Assembly (NCBI GenBank): GCA_009712615.1
Contig: WASR01000193.1
Coordinates: 1-23,942, forward strand
Length of the DNA: 23,942 nt
Reading direction: 5' to 3'
Source of the DNA: Methanobacterium sp.
Lineage (GTDB): Archaea; Methanobacteriota; Methanobacteria; Methanobacteriales; Methanobacteriaceae
In this document: in pieces, positions 14,223 through 23,874 of the stretch
How positions within the stretch are numbered: position 1 is the first letter of the stretch
Layout of the letters: every line of letters starts with the position of its first letter
Notes under the pieces: generated by a model
What the model was told of the DNA's origin: nothing
What the model saw: the letters and a program-made list of their open reading frames with translations, nothing else
Database searches by the model: none
Position numbers and translations under genes: made by a program

Positions 14223-16844
14223 ATGAGCTTGAAAGGAATTTTAAAAAAGATTTCCCAAATCGACTTTGGTTTGATGTCTCCCGAGAACATTAGGAAAATG
14301 TCCGTTACCAAGATAGTAACACCGGACACCTACGATGAGGACGGCTATCCAATAGAAGCAGGACTAATGGATCCAAGACTAGGGGTTATTGACCCTGGTC
14401 TCAGATGCAGGTCATGTGGATCAAAGGGTGGAGATTGTCAGGGACACTTTGGACACATCAATCTAGCAAGACCAGTTATCCATGTGGGATTTGCAGATAC
14501 AATCCACAAAATACTCAGGTCAACATGTAAAGATTGTGGACATGTTCTTTTGACAGAATCTGAAAAGGTGGATTACAAGGAAAAAATAGAGACTCTAATC
14601 AAAAATGAGGAGAGTATTACAGGAATCATTAAGGAAATTTATGCAGTTGCCAGAAGGGACAAGTGCCCAAGCTGTGGTGAAGAACAGGAAGATGTTAAAA
14701 TTGACAAACCTGTTTCAATAGTCGAAGGTAACTACAAACTCACCGCAAGTGAGGTAAGAGAAAGGTTGGAAGCAATTCCTCAAGAGGATTACATCTACAT
14801 CGGTATCAACTACGAAGTTGCAAAACCAGAATGGATGGTTTTAACCGTTCTACCAGTGCCCCCGGTTACTGTGAGACCTTCAATTACCTTGGAAACAGGT
14901 GAAAGATCAGAGGATGATCTAACACACAAACTCGTTGATATTTTGAGGATCAACCAGAGGCTTAAGGAGAACATGGAAGCAGGAGCACCTCAACTGATTG
15001 TTGAGGATCTTTGGGAACTTCTACAGTACCATGTCACAACCTACTTTGACAATGAAGCATCAGGAGTACCTCCGGCCAGACATAGGTCTGGAAGGCCTTT
15101 AAAAACTTTAGCACAACGTCTAAAAGGTAAAGAAGGACGTTTCAGAAGTAACCTTTCAGGTAAGCGTGTAAACTTCTCTGCTAGGACTGTAATATCTCCT
15201 GATCCTAACATCAGTATAAATGAAGTTGGAGTGCCTGAGATGATAGCCACAGAAGTGACAGTACCAGTATTTGTCACAGAGTGGAACATCGAAAAGATGA
15301 AAGAATACATCATGAACGGTCCAAACAAACATCCAGGAGCCAACTACGTTATAAGGCCTGATGACAGAAAGATCAGGGTTTACGATGAAACCAAGGAAAC
15401 TGTCATTGAAAAACTGGAACCTGGGTTTGTTGTTGAAAGACACCTGATGGATGGTGACGTGGTTCTCTTTAACAGACAACCTTCACTTCACAGGATGTCC
15501 ATGATGGCCCATGAGGTCAAAGTTCTTCCATACAAAACCTTCAGGCTGAACCTGTGTGTATGTCCTCCATACAACGCTGATTTTGATGGGGACGAAATGA
15601 ACATGCATGTATTCCAGACAGAAGAGTCACGTGCAGAAGCAAAGTCACTCATGAGGGTTCAGGAACACATACTATCTCCAAGATTTGGAGGTCCTATCAT
15701 CGGTGGAATACACGATCACATATCTGGAGCATATCTTCTAACAAGGGAAGGTTCAATATTTTCAGAAGAAGATGTTTTCCAAATGGTTAAACGTGCAAGA
15801 ATGCCTTTACCCAAACCAACAGGGGAAGATTGGACTGGAAAACAAGTTTTCAGCTTGCTCTTACCGAACGATCTGAACATGGTTTACAGGGCAGAGATAT
15901 GCAGAAAATGTGATGAATGTTTGAAACTTGAATGTAAAAACGATGCATATGTTGTAATTGAAGATGGCCAGATAAAAAGTGGTGCCATGGACGAAAAAGC
16001 ATATGGAGCATTTTCAGGTAAAATTTTAGATTCCATTGTTAAAGAATATGGAACAGACAAGGCAAGGGAATTTTTGGACACTTCAACCAAACTTGCAATT
16101 GCAGGAATCATGAAACGAGGTTTCACAACCAGTACTGCCGACGAGGAAATTCCTAAGGAAGCCAAAGATCGTATAGAACAGCTTCTTGCAAATGCCGAGC
16201 AAAAAGTTGAACAACTCATTGACGCATACCACAACGAAGAACTGGAAGCCCTTCCAGGAAGAAGTCTCAGGGAAACTCTGGAAATGAAGATCATGCAGGT
16301 TCTTGGAGAGGCAAGGGATAAATCTGGTGAAATAGCAGAAAGTTACTTTGGAATGGAAAACCATGCAGTTATCATGGCACTTACAGGTGCTAGGGGTTCA
16401 ATGCTGAACCTTACTCAGATTGCAGCATGTGTGGGGCAACAATCTGTTCGTGGTGGCCGTATTGAAAGAGGTTATTCTAAACGTACGTTACCTCATTTCT
16501 ATGAAGGTGAAATGGGTGCGAAAGCGAGTGGATTTGTACATTCAAGCTACAAGAAAGGACTCGATCCACTAGAATTTTTCTTCCATGCTATGGGTGGAAG
16601 GGAAGGGCTGGTAGATACAGCTATTCGTACAGCTCAGAGTGGTTACATGCAAAGAAGACTGGTCAACGCTCTTCAAGATTTGAATGTACAACTTGATGGT
16701 ACAGTCAGGGATAACAGGGGAGTTATTATTCAGACACAATATGGTGAAGATGGAATTGACCCTGCGAAGAGTGACTATGGTAAAGTTGCAGACATAGACA
16801 GGATGATTGAAGAGATGAGGATAAAATCCAAGGCTGGAAAATAA
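14223..16844 (+). CDS. rpoA1: DNA-directed RNA polymerase subunit A' (N-terminal part of A)
   Basis: 873 residues, the main catalytic part of RPB1/beta'. The active-site motif NADFDGDEMN lies at residues 451-460, with D453, D455 and D457 holding the catalytic magnesium. The N-terminal zinc site is C62-x2-C65-x6-C72-x2-H75 (CRSCGSKGGDCQGHFGHI), with further cysteine pairs in STCKDCGHV and DKCPSCGEE; CRKCDECLKLEC occurs in the funnel region. Bridge-helix sequence near the C-terminus (GLDPLEFFFHAMGGREGLVDTA, RTAQSGYMQRRLV) is intact. Start choice: ATG 14223 is only 3 bases after AAGGAG; the in-frame TTG at 14229 has better spacing and would give MKGILKK, so the true start may be TTG. Confidence 0.96.
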   Translation: MSLKGILKKISQIDFGLMSPENIRKMSVTKIVTPDTYDEDGYPIEAGLMDPRLGVIDPGLRCRSCGSKGGDCQGHFGHINLARPVIHVGFADTIHKILRSTCKDCGHVLLTESEKVDYKEKIETLIKNEESITGIIKEIYAVARRDKCPSCGEEQEDVKIDKPVSIVEGNYKLTASEVRERLEAIPQEDYIYIGINYEVAKPEWMVLTVLPVPPVTVRPSITLETGERSEDDLTHKLVDILRINQRLKENMEAGAPQLIVEDLWELLQYHVTTYFDNEASGVPPARHRSGRPLKTLAQRLKGKEGRFRSNLSGKRVNFSARTVISPDPNISINEVGVPEMIATEVTVPVFVTEWNIEKMKEYIMNGPNKHPGANYVIRPDDRKIRVYDETKETVIEKLEPGFVVERHLMDGDVVLFNRQPSLHRMSMMAHEVKVLPYKTFRLNLCVCPPYNADFDGDEMNMHVFQTEESRAEAKSLMRVQEHILSPRFGGPIIGGIHDHISGAYLLTREGSIFSEEDVFQMVKRARMPLPKPTGEDWTGKQVFSLLLPNDLNMVYRAEICRKCDECLKLECKNDAYVVIEDGQIKSGAMDEKAYGAFSGKILDSIVKEYGTDKAREFLDTSTKLAIAGIMKRGFTTSTADEEIPKEAKDRIEQLLANAEQKVEQLIDAYHNEELEALPGRSLRETLEMKIMQVLGEARDKSGEIAESYFGMENHAVIMALTGARGSMLNLTQIAACVGQQSVRGGRIERGYSKRTLPHFYEGEMGAKASGFVHSSYKKGLDPLEFFFHAMGGREGLVDTAIRTAQSGYMQRRLVNALQDLNVQLDGTVRDNRGVIIQTQYGEDGIDPAKSDYGKVADIDRMIEEMRIKSKAGK

Positions 16845-16857
16845 AATCCCCAACTAT

Positions 16858-16880
16858 GATCTCAAATTTTTTTGAGAATC
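16858..16880 (+). repeat. Hairpin between rpoA1 and rpoA2
   Basis: TCTCAAA (16860-16866) and TTTGAGA (16871-16877) form a perfect 7-bp stem with a TTTT loop; flanking GA/TC can extend it past one bulged A. It contains seven consecutive T, but inside the stem-loop rather than after it, so processing or pausing is as likely as termination. Confidence 0.5.
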
Positions 16881-16907
16881 ATTATGGGAACATGATCAGG
16901 TGGTTTT

Positions 16908-18062
16908 GTGGATATTGAAAAGGTAGAAAAGGTTGTTAAGAAAAAAAGAACCAAGTTTCCTGAAAAACTTATTCAGGAAATAGCAGAGGCAGCCGAAAGA
17001 CACAACTTAGATGACAAAGAGTTGGATGAACTTGTCAAGGAAATTAAAAAGGCAAACCAGCGTGCAGGTGTGGAGAATGGAGAAGCTGTAGGTACTGTGG
17101 CGGCTCAATCTGTTGGAGAGCCAGGTACACAGATGACAATGCGTACTTTTCACTATGCAGGGGTTGCAGAACTGAACGTTACACTGGGACTTCCACGTCT
17201 CATTGAAATTGTTGATGCAAGAAAGAAAATATCAACACCAACAATGGGAATATACTTCGATGAGGAGTACAGTGCAGACGAAGAATTCGTGAGGCGAATT
17301 GCTAACCGTATCGGTAAAATTATTCTTAACGATATTTTGAAGGATTTCAATGTGAATTACGCCAATATGAATTTGTCCATCGAGATCGATGAGGAAAAAG
17401 TTGCAGATAAAAGACTTGATTATGATGAGATCATAGCCAAGATTGAAAAAGCTTTTAAGAAGGTAGATATAGATAAGAACCTACTCAGTTTTGAACCTAC
17501 GATTTCTGATCCTAAACATGCAATTAGAGAATTAAGACTTTTAGCTGATAAGGTCCGCGATCTCCAGATAAGTGGTGTAAAGAATATTGGAAAGGTCGTT
17601 ATCAGGAAAGAAGGTCCAGAATGGGCTATACACACTGAAGGATCAAACCTTGGAGCAGTCCTCAAAATGGAGGGCGTCAATAAAACAAGAACAAGCACTA
17701 ACGACATACACGAAGTAGAAAAGGTTCTAGGAGTAGAGGCTGCACGAAATGCTATCATACATGAAGCACAGAGTACAATGGAAGAACAAGGACTTACAGT
17801 TGATGTAAGACACATTATGCTAGTTGCAGATATGATGACTGCCGATGGAAAAGTAAAGTCCATTGGAAGACATGGTATTAGTGGTGAAAAGGCCAGTGTT
17901 CTAGCGAGGGCTTCTTTTGAAGAAACTGGTAAACATCTATTAAGAGCCAGTATACGTGGAGAAGTAGATCACTTGACTGGTATAATTGAGAATATAATTA
18001 TTGGACAACCAATACCACTGGGAACAGGGTCTGTTGGTGTCGTTATGAAAGACAAGAAATAG
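16908..18062 (+). CDS. rpoA2: DNA-directed RNA polymerase subunit A'' (C-terminal part of A)
   Basis: 384 residues, corresponding to the C-terminal third of RPB1/beta': trigger loop, jaw and clamp parts. The trigger-loop signature [21 protein letters not shown] is seen around residues 65-85, with H82 the catalytic-loop histidine of the family; [20 protein letters not shown] and GSVGVVMK are typical C-terminal segments. It starts with GTG at 16908 just after AGGTG (16898-16902). The split of A into A' and A'' is universal in archaea. The stop is followed after 10 bases by rpl30e. Confidence 0.97.
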   Translation: MDIEKVEKVVKKKRTKFPEKLIQEIAEAAERHNLDDKELDELVKEIKKANQRAGVENGEAVGTVAAQSVGEPGTQMTMRTFHYAGVAELNVTLGLPRLIEIVDARKKISTPTMGIYFDEEYSADEEFVRRIANRIGKIILNDILKDFNVNYANMNLSIEIDEEKVADKRLDYDEIIAKIEKAFKKVDIDKNLLSFEPTISDPKHAIRELRLLADKVRDLQISGVKNIGKVVIRKEGPEWAIHTEGSNLGAVLKMEGVNKTRTSTNDIHEVEKVLGVEAARNAIIHEAQSTMEEQGLTVDVRHIMLVADMMTADGKVKSIGRHGISGEKASVLARASFEETGKHLLRASIRGEVDHLTGIIENIIIGQPIPLGTGSVGVVMKDKK

Positions 18063-18072
18063 GAGGCAGTAA

Positions 18073-18369
18073 ATGGATATAGATAGAGGAATACGAGTTG
18101 CTGTAGATACAGGTAATGTCACACTAGGATCTGATAAATCAATTCAAGAGCTTAAGCTTGGAAAGGGCAAGCTAGTTGTAATTGCTCGCAACTGTCCTGA
18201 AGATATCAGGGAAGATGTGGAACAATACTCAAAATTATCAGATATTACAGTATACACCTACGATGGTACCAGTGTTGATCTAGGATCAGTATGCGGTAAA
18301 CCATTCACAGTTGCAACATTAATTATTCAGGATCCTGGTGACTCAACAATATTAGAGATCATGGGGTAG
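18073..18369 (+). CDS. rpl30e: Ribosomal protein eL30 (L30e)
   Basis: 98-residue archaeal/eukaryotic-type L30e of the large subunit, an L7Ae-related RNA-binding fold. It shows MDIDRGIRVAVDTGNVTLGSD, the LVVIARNCPEDIR segment and YDGTSVDLGSVCGKPFTVATLII. AGGAGG lies 7 bases before the ATG. Its position between rpoA2 and nusA is the common euryarchaeal order, and it is separated from nusA by only 5 bases, implying coupled translation. Confidence 0.96.
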   Translation: MDIDRGIRVAVDTGNVTLGSDKSIQELKLGKGKLVVIARNCPEDIREDVEQYSKLSDITVYTYDGTSVDLGSVCGKPFTVATLIIQDPGDSTILEIMG

Positions 18370-18374
18370 TTTCT

Positions 18375-18806
18375 GTGACAGTTAAATTTTCAACCAACGA
18401 AATAAGATACATAGCCCTGTTTGAAAGTATGACAGGTGCCATGGTTAAAGATCTATTAGTTGATGAAGAAAATGGCAAATTAACTTTTCTTGTAAAAAAG
18501 GGAGATATGGGTCTTGCCATTGGAAAAAGAGGAAGTACTGTAACCAAAGTTCAGAAAACAGTGGATAAAGGGGTTGAGGTAATAGAACACTCAGACGATC
18601 CTGTCGAGTTTATCACTAATTTAATGGCTCCTGCTAAGATCAGAAGCATTAGAATTCTCCAAAAAGAAAATGGAGAAAAAATTGCCACAATTGAAGCTGA
18701 TTCAAGGAACAAAAGAACTGCTATTGGTAAAGCTGGTCAAAATATTGAAAGGGCCAGATTGTTGGCCAAGAGGCAGCACAATATAAATAACATTATAATA
18801 AAATAA
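18375..18806 (+). CDS. nusA: Transcription factor NusA-like (archaeal short form)
   Basis: 143 residues containing only the two KH RNA-binding domains of bacterial NusA, as is normal in archaea. GxxG loops are visible in GLAIGKRGSTVTKVQK (about residues 50-65) and TAIGKAGQNIERAR (about 115-128). Its cellular role in archaea is inferred from homology and from its conserved position behind RNA polymerase genes; it lacks the polymerase-binding and S1 domains. It starts with GTG at 18375, with only a weak GGGG sequence upstream, so it probably relies on coupling to rpl30e. Confidence 0.94.
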   Translation: MTVKFSTNEIRYIALFESMTGAMVKDLLVDEENGKLTFLVKKGDMGLAIGKRGSTVTKVQKTVDKGVEVIEHSDDPVEFITNLMAPAKIRSIRILQKENGEKIATIEADSRNKRTAIGKAGQNIERARLLAKRQHNINNIIIK

Positions 18807-18956
18807 CAGAAGAACGAAGAAAAACAGATTGAAATTCATATTGTTCAAATAATAAATTATTACTCGTGACTTCGAATGTAACTATTATTAAATAATTCAA
18901 TTGAATAAATCTGATAACTTTGATTAAAATGGTAATTTTACAAGGAGGAATTTCAT
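18807..18956 (+). promoter_or_regulatory. AT-rich nusA-rps12 spacer, possible internal promoter
   Basis: The longest gap inside the polymerase/ribosomal cluster (150 bases). It holds TATA-like runs (for example around 18849-18862 and 18886-18895), a perfect 12-bp palindrome ATTCAATTGAAT (18895-18906) and the rps12 ribosome-binding site GGAGG at 18944-18948. A promoter for the rps12-rps7-fusA-tuf-rps10 part is plausible, but no single box stands out. Confidence 0.35.
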
Positions 18957-19382
18957 TTGCCGGGACTTTTCGCAGCAAAAAAGCTTAAAAAGAATAGACA
19001 GAACTTCAGATGGAAGGATGTTGAATATAAAAGGAAAGCTTTAAGATTAGACGTTAAAGCAGATCCATTGGAAGGCGCTCCTCAGGCTAGGGGAATCGTT
19101 ATTGAAAAGGTTGGTGTGGAAGCAAAACAGCCAAACTCCGCCATAAGGAAATGTGTACGTGTACAGCTTATAAAAAATGGTAAACAATTAACAGCCTTCG
19201 CTCCTGGTGACGGTGCGATCGGATTCATCGATGAACACGATGAAGTCATGATCGAGGGAATCGGAGGACCTTCAGGAAGGTCCATGGGTGATATACCTGG
19301 AGTAAGATGGAAGGTTACAAAAGTTAACAATGTATCTTTACAACAGATGGTTATTGGTAAGATTGAAAAACCAGTAAGATAA
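18957..19382 (+). CDS. rps12: Ribosomal protein uS12 (S12P)
   Basis: 141 residues, small-subunit decoding-centre protein (archaeal S12, related to eukaryotic S23). Conserved elements: [21 protein letters not shown], the [15 protein letters not shown] loop, and [18 protein letters not shown]. The start is TTG at 18957, giving [15 protein letters not shown] at 18944-18948 lies 8 bases upstream and no ATG is present at the right place. It is the first gene after a 150-base gap and leads rps12-rps7-fusA-tuf-rps10, the archaeal version of the streptomycin operon. Confidence 0.96.
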   Translation: MPGLFAAKKLKKNRQNFRWKDVEYKRKALRLDVKADPLEGAPQARGIVIEKVGVEAKQPNSAIRKCVRVQLIKNGKQLTAFAPGDGAIGFIDEHDEVMIEGIGGPSGRSMGDIPGVRWKVTKVNNVSLQQMVIGKIEKPVR

Positions 19383-19397
19383 AAGTGAGGTAATTTA

Positions 19398-19961
19398 ATG
19401 AGTTTTAAGGTTTTTGATAAATGGGAATTGGAAGAGGTGAAGGTGGAAGACCTAGGTCTTGTAAATTACATCTGCCTCGACGAAATTCTGGTTCCGCACA
19501 CCTTGGGAAGGCATGTTAAAAGACAGTTCGCAAAATCGAAGGTTTCCATTGTTGAAAGGCTCATGAATAAGATCATGAGGACCCAGAGAAATTCCGGTAA
19601 AAAGAACAAGTCCTACAACATAGTAAAAGGAGCAATGGACATCATAAATCAGAGGTCCAAACAGAACCCTATACAGGTTTTAGTTAAAGCAGTTGAAAAC
19701 ACAGCTCCAAGGGAAGAGACAACCAGAATTAAGTATGGTGGAATTGGATACCAAGTAGCAGTCGACATAGCACCTCAGAGAAGGGTGGATTTAGCTGTTG
19801 GATTCTTAACTAGAGGGGCTCTACAATCATCATTCAAAAGGAAACGATCTGTAGAGGAATGTCTTGCCGACGAACTTCTTTACGCTGCAGAGTACGATAC
19901 AAGAAGCTTTGCAATTGGTAAGAAGGAAGAAAAAGAAAGGATTGCAAGATCTGCCCACTAA
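19398..19961 (+). CDS. rps7: Ribosomal protein uS7 (S7P)
   Basis: 187 residues, archaeal S7 (eukaryotic S5 relative), which organises the 3' domain of 16S rRNA in the small-subunit head. Recognised by YICLDEILVPHTLGRHVKRQF, IMRTQRNSGKKNKSYNIVKGA, NPIQVLVKAVENTAPREET, and the C-terminal ECLADELLYAAEYDTRSFAIGKKEEKERIARSAH given here in part. GAGGT lies before the ATG, 15 bases after rps12. Followed by fusA after 28 bases. Confidence 0.96.
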   Translation: MSFKVFDKWELEEVKVEDLGLVNYICLDEILVPHTLGRHVKRQFAKSKVSIVERLMNKIMRTQRNSGKKNKSYNIVKGAMDIINQRSKQNPIQVLVKAVENTAPREETTRIKYGGIGYQVAVDIAPQRRVDLAVGFLTRGALQSSFKRKRSVEECLADELLYAAEYDTRSFAIGKKEEKERIARSAH

Positions 19962-19979
19962 GTTTAATGATTATAAATA

Positions 19980-19985
19980 GGTGAT
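19980..19985 (+). promoter_or_regulatory. Shine-Dalgarno site of fusA
   Basis: GGTGAT, complementary to the archaeal 16S 3' end, precedes GTG 19990 by 4 bases. It overlaps the GTG at 19981 that opens the longer frame and therefore favours the downstream start MSRRTK. Confidence 0.7.
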
Positions 19986-19989
19986 TTTG

Positions 19990-22182
19990 GTGAGTAGACG
20001 TACTAAAATGATTAATAAGATTAAGGAACTGATGTACCAACCTAAATATATTAGGAACATCGGTATTGTGGCACACATTGACCACGGTAAAACCACACTT
20101 TCAGATAACTTACTTGCAGGTGCAGGTATGATATCTTCTGAACTTGCTGGAGATCAAAGGTTTCTGGATTTTGACGAACAGGAACAGGCAAGGGGTATTA
20201 CCATTGATGCTGCAAACGTTTCAATGGTTCACAAGTACAAGGATGAAGACTACCTCATAAACCTCATAGACACACCTGGTCACGTTGACTTTGGTGGGGA
20301 TGTTACAAGGGCAATGAGGGCGGTTGATGGTGCAGTTGTAGTTGTCTGTGCTGTTGAAGGTATCATGCCCCAGACAGAAACTGTATTAAGACAGGCTCTT
20401 AAGGAAAATGTTCGTCCAGTACTATTCATAAACAAAGTGGATCGTCTAATAAACGAGCTCAAACTCGAAGGAGACGAATTACAAAACAGATTCCTCAAGA
20501 TCATAGCAAGCGCAAACAAGCTCATAAAGAACATGGCTCCAGAAGAGTTCAAAAAAGAATGGCTTGCACGTGTAGAGGATGGAAGTGTAGCGTTTGGTTC
20601 AGCATACCATAACTGGGCAATAAACGTGCCTATGATGCAGAAAACAGGTATAACATTTAATGATATACGTGAAGCATGTAGGGACGAGAAACAAAAGGAT
20701 CTAGCAGCTAAAGTTCCTATACATGATGTACTTCTTGGTATGGTTGTGGATCACCTTCCAAGTCCTGATGTATCCCAGAGATACAGGGTTCCGAGCATCT
20801 GGAACGGAGACATAGAATCTGTCGAAGGACAGGGTATGATCAACACAGACCCTGACTCACCATTAGCAGTGATGATCACAAATGTGAGTATTGATAAACA
20901 CGCTGGTGAAATTGCTACAGGTAGAGTATATGGTGGTACCATCGAGAAGGGAACCGAAATATTCTTCGTAGGTTCTCATGGTAAAGCCAGAACTCAACAG
21001 GTAGGAGTATATATGGGGCCAGAACGTATCAACACCGATAAAGTTCCAGCAGGAAACATAGTTGCAATAACCGGTGCAAGAAATGCAATCGCTGGTGAAA
21101 CTGTTACAAATTATGGTACCAAAATCGCTCCATTTGAAGGTATTGAACATATCTCTGAACCAGTTGTTACTGTTGCAGTTGAAGCCAAAAACACCAAGGA
21201 CCTTCCAAAACTCATAGAAGTTTTAAGACAGGTTGGTAAGGAAGACCCTACAGTAAGAGTTGAGATCAACGAAGAAACAGGAGAACACCTCATATCTGGT
21301 ATGGGAGAACTTCACCTCGAGATCATAACCTACCGTATAAATGATAAAGGTGTGGAAATAGAAACTTCAGCTCCAATCGTTGTTTACAGGGAAACCATTG
21401 GTGGAAAAGCAACAAACGTCGAAGGAAAATCACCTAACAAACACAACAGATACTACTTGGACATAGAACCTCTTCCAGATGAAATGTTCGCAGCCATCCA
21501 GGATGGTAAGATCAAAGAAGGACGTGTCAAGGGTAAAGAAAACGCTGCAACATTTGCAGAATATGGACTTACCAAGGACGAATCCAAGAAGGTCTGGGAT
21601 GTTTACAAGAGATCTGTGTTCATCAACATGACTCGTGGTATTCAGTATCTGGATGAGATCAAAGAACTTCTTTTAGAAGGATTTGAAAGCGCACTTGATG
21701 ACGGTCCAATAGCTAGAGAAAAGGTTATGGGTCTTAAAATATCACTTAAAGACGCTAAAATTCACGAAGATGCAGTTCACAGAGGTCCTGCGCAGGTATT
21801 GCCTGCAATAAGGAAGGCAGTTTACGGCTCAATTATGTTGGCTCAACCAATGTTAATGGAACCTATACAAAAAGTATTTATCAACGTTCCACAAGACTAT
21901 ATGGGTGCAGCAACTAGGGAAATCCAGAACAGGAGAGGACAGATCGTGGACATGTCACAGGAAGGAGACATGGCAACAATCGAATCAACCGTTCCCGTAG
22001 CTGAAATGTTTGGATTTGCAGGAGACATAAGATCTGCTGCTGAGGGCCGATGTCTCTGGTCTACTGAAAGTGCAGGCTTTGTAAGATTGCCTAACGAACT
22101 TCAGAAAACCATCATAAAAGAGATCAGACAGAGGAAAGGATTAAATCCAGAACCTTACGGACCAGAACATTACATAGGCTGA
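19990..22182 (+). CDS. fusA: Translation elongation factor aEF-2
   Basis: GTPase that drives ribosomal translocation. From GTG 19990 it has 730 residues, the usual aEF-2 length, and begins [15 protein letters not shown]. GTPase motifs: AHIDHGKT at 28-35, RGITID (switch I), [10 protein letters not shown], and NKVD; later [12 protein letters not shown] of domain III. The diphthamide site is the His in [11 protein letters not shown]597, which predicts ADP-ribosylation sensitivity and the presence of dph genes elsewhere. The open frame begins at 19981, but the three extra codons overlap the GGTGAT ribosome-binding site, so 19990 is preferred. tuf follows after 53 bases. Confidence 0.96.
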   Translation: MSRRTKMINKIKELMYQPKYIRNIGIVAHIDHGKTTLSDNLLAGAGMISSELAGDQRFLDFDEQEQARGITIDAANVSMVHKYKDEDYLINLIDTPGHVDFGGDVTRAMRAVDGAVVVVCAVEGIMPQTETVLRQALKENVRPVLFINKVDRLINELKLEGDELQNRFLKIIASANKLIKNMAPEEFKKEWLARVEDGSVAFGSAYHNWAINVPMMQKTGITFNDIREACRDEKQKDLAAKVPIHDVLLGMVVDHLPSPDVSQRYRVPSIWNGDIESVEGQGMINTDPDSPLAVMITNVSIDKHAGEIATGRVYGGTIEKGTEIFFVGSHGKARTQQVGVYMGPERINTDKVPAGNIVAITGARNAIAGETVTNYGTKIAPFEGIEHISEPVVTVAVEAKNTKDLPKLIEVLRQVGKEDPTVRVEINEETGEHLISGMGELHLEIITYRINDKGVEIETSAPIVVYRETIGGKATNVEGKSPNKHNRYYLDIEPLPDEMFAAIQDGKIKEGRVKGKENAATFAEYGLTKDESKKVWDVYKRSVFINMTRGIQYLDEIKELLLEGFESALDDGPIAREKVMGLKISLKDAKIHEDAVHRGPAQVLPAIRKAVYGSIMLAQPMLMEPIQKVFINVPQDYMGAATREIQNRRGQIVDMSQEGDMATIESTVPVAEMFGFAGDIRSAAEGRCLWSTESAGFVRLPNELQKTIIKEIRQRKGLNPEPYGPEHYIG

Positions 22183-22222
22183 TCAAATTAATAAATCTAA
22201 TAAATTTATACAAATGTTAAAT

Positions 22223-22227
22223 GGAGG
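22223..22227 (+). promoter_or_regulatory. Shine-Dalgarno site of tuf
   Basis: GGAGG lies 8 bases before ATG 22236. The upstream in-frame ATG at 22221 directly abuts this site and cannot be the start. Confidence 0.8.
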
Positions 22228-22235
22228 AATATTTT

Positions 22236-23477
22236 ATGGCTAAACAAAAAGAACATATGAACTTAGCGTTTATTGGACACGTAGACCATGGAAAATCAAC
22301 ACTTGTAGGACACATCTTATTACAGTCAGGAGCTATCGCTGAACAGCAGCTCTCAGACGGTGAGAACAAGTTCAGATTCGTCATGGACAAGCTCCAAGAA
22401 GAAAGAGAAAGAGGAGTTACAATCGACCTTGCTCACGCAAAATTCGAAACTCCAAAATACGAATTCACAATTGTGGACTGTCCCGGTCACAGGGATTTCG
22501 TTAAAAACATGATCACAGGTGCATCCCAAGCAGATGCAGCAGTTTTAGTAGTTGCAATTGACGACGGTGTAATGCCACAGACCAAGGAACACGCTTTCCT
22601 TGCAAGAACACTTGGTATCAACCAGTTAATCGTTGCAATCAACAAAATGGACCTTGTTAAATACGATGAAGCAAAATTCAACGAACTCAAAGAAGAAGTA
22701 TCTGCTTTAATTAAAACAGTTGCTTACAAACCAAGTGAAATCAACTTCATACCAATTTCCGCTTTCCAGGGTGACAACATCACCAAGAAATCCGACAACA
22801 CCCCATGGTACAAAGGGCAAGCCCTTGGTGAATCATTAGCAGAACTCAAAGCACCTGAAAAACCAACAGAATTACCTTTAAGGGTACCTATTCAGGATGT
22901 TTACTCCATCACTGGTGTGGGAACAGTTCCAGTGGGAAGGGTAGAAACAGGAGTTATGAAGAAGGGTGACAATGTTATATTCGAACCTCCAGGATCCAGT
23001 GGAGAAGTTAAAACCATCGAAATGCACCACGAAATGCTTGATAAAGCAGAACCTGGTGACAACGTAGGTTTCAACGTGAGAGGTGTAGGTAAAAACGATA
23101 TCAGGAGAGGAGATGTAGCTGGACACACAACCAATGCTCCAACAGTTGCAAAAGAATTCACAGCTCAGATAGTTGTTTTACAGCACCCGGGAGTTATCAC
23201 CGTTGGATACACACCTGTATTCCACTGTCACACAGCACAGGTTGCATGTACCTTCATGGAACTACAGAAAAAATTAGACCCAGCAACAGGTCAGACAAAA
23301 GAAGAAAACCCTGACTTCCTTAAAACAGGAGACGCAGCATTTGTTGTAGTCAGGCCTACAAAACCTATGGTTATCGAAAAGATTAAGGAAATTCCTCACA
23401 TGGGAAGGTTCGCCATAAGGGATATGGGACAGACAGTTGCAGCTGGAATGTGTATTGACATTGTACCAGCTAAATAA
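22236..23477 (+). CDS. tuf: Translation elongation factor aEF-1A (EF-Tu)
   Basis: GTPase that brings aminoacyl-tRNA to the ribosome. 413 residues from ATG 22236, the normal length for methanogen EF-1A. GTP-binding motifs are GHVDHGKS at 14-21, RGVTID at 59-64, DCPGH at 81-85 and NKMD at 136-139; domain II begins around [25 protein letters not shown], and the C-terminus [16 protein letters not shown] is archetypal. Codon use is cleaner than in the neighbours (AAC, GAC, ATC favoured), as expected for a very highly expressed gene. GGAGG at 22223 selects this start. A hairpin with a T-rich tail separates it from rps10. Confidence 0.97.
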   Translation: MAKQKEHMNLAFIGHVDHGKSTLVGHILLQSGAIAEQQLSDGENKFRFVMDKLQEERERGVTIDLAHAKFETPKYEFTIVDCPGHRDFVKNMITGASQADAAVLVVAIDDGVMPQTKEHAFLARTLGINQLIVAINKMDLVKYDEAKFNELKEEVSALIKTVAYKPSEINFIPISAFQGDNITKKSDNTPWYKGQALGESLAELKAPEKPTELPLRVPIQDVYSITGVGTVPVGRVETGVMKKGDNVIFEPPGSSGEVKTIEMHHEMLDKAEPGDNVGFNVRGVGKNDIRRGDVAGHTTNAPTVAKEFTAQIVVLQHPGVITVGYTPVFHCHTAQVACTFMELQKKLDPATGQTKEENPDFLKTGDAAFVVVRPTKPMVIEKIKEIPHMGRFAIRDMGQTVAAGMCIDIVPAK

Positions 23478-23493
23478 GTAAGAAACTATAACT

Positions 23494-23525
23494 GAAGGTG
23501 ACTTAAACCTTCTTTTTATTTTTAT
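23494..23525 (+). terminator. Hairpin plus T-tract between tuf and rps10
   Basis: GAAGGT (23494-23499) and ACCTTC (23507-23512) form a perfect 6-bp stem with a 7-base loop, followed at once by a T-rich tract (T5, A, T5, A) from 23513. It is 16 bases after the tuf stop and ends just before the rps10 ribosome-binding site. It looks like an attenuator or partial terminator that would lower rps10 relative to tuf. Confidence 0.5.
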
Positions 23526-23536
23526 GGAGGATTGGA

Positions 23537-23845
23537 ATGCACAAAGCCAGAATAAAACTCACAGGTACAGACCCAGAAAAACTTGCATACGTATGTGATC
23601 AGCTCAAAAGAATAGCAGAGAGAACAGGTGTGGACTTATCAGGCCCAATACCACTGCCAACAAAAAAGCTCGTTGTACCAACCCGTAAATCCCCAGATGG
23701 AGAGGGAAAAGCTACATGGGAAAAATGGGAGCTTAGGATTCATAAAAGACTTGTTGGAATTGAAGCTGATGAGCGTGCAATGCGTCAGGTCATGAAAGTT
23801 AATGTACCAGACAATGTGAGTATAGAAATTGAATTAAAAAGCTAA
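23537..23845 (+). CDS. rps10: Ribosomal protein uS10 (S10P)
   Basis: 102 residues, archaeal S10 (eukaryotic S20 relative) in the small-subunit head. Typical segments are [27 protein letters not shown] (in part), [23 protein letters not shown], and [28 protein letters not shown] lies before ATG 23537. It closes the cluster in the usual archaeal order tuf-rps10; a tRNA-like gene begins 29 bases after its stop. Confidence 0.96.
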   Translation: MHKARIKLTGTDPEKLAYVCDQLKRIAERTGVDLSGPIPLPTKKLVVPTRKSPDGEGKATWEKWELRIHKRLVGIEADERAMRQVMKVNVPDNVSIEIELKS

Positions 23846-23867
23846 TATAGCTTAATCCTTTTTTATA
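23839..23867 (+). terminator. Small hairpin and T-run after rps10
   Basis: AAGCT (23839-23843)/AGCTT (23849-23853) with a 5-base loop overlaps the rps10 stop codon, followed by a T-run at 23859-23864. It may end the cluster transcript or help separate it from the tRNA that starts at 23875. Confidence 0.35.
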
Positions 23868-23874
23868 TTTGGTA

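Noticed and set aside
15884..16294. 136-codon open frame on the - strand inside rpoA1
   Set aside because: Antisense shadow of a conserved gene with biased Ser/Leu composition.
17420..17863. 147-codon open frame on the - strand inside rpoA2
   Set aside because: Shadow of a conserved + strand gene; Ser/Leu/Ile-rich, low-complexity composition typical of antisense frames and no ribosome-binding site.
22221..22235. Upstream ATG of tuf (five extra codons)
   Set aside because: It abuts the GGAGG site that serves ATG 22236; the shorter protein has the family length of 413.
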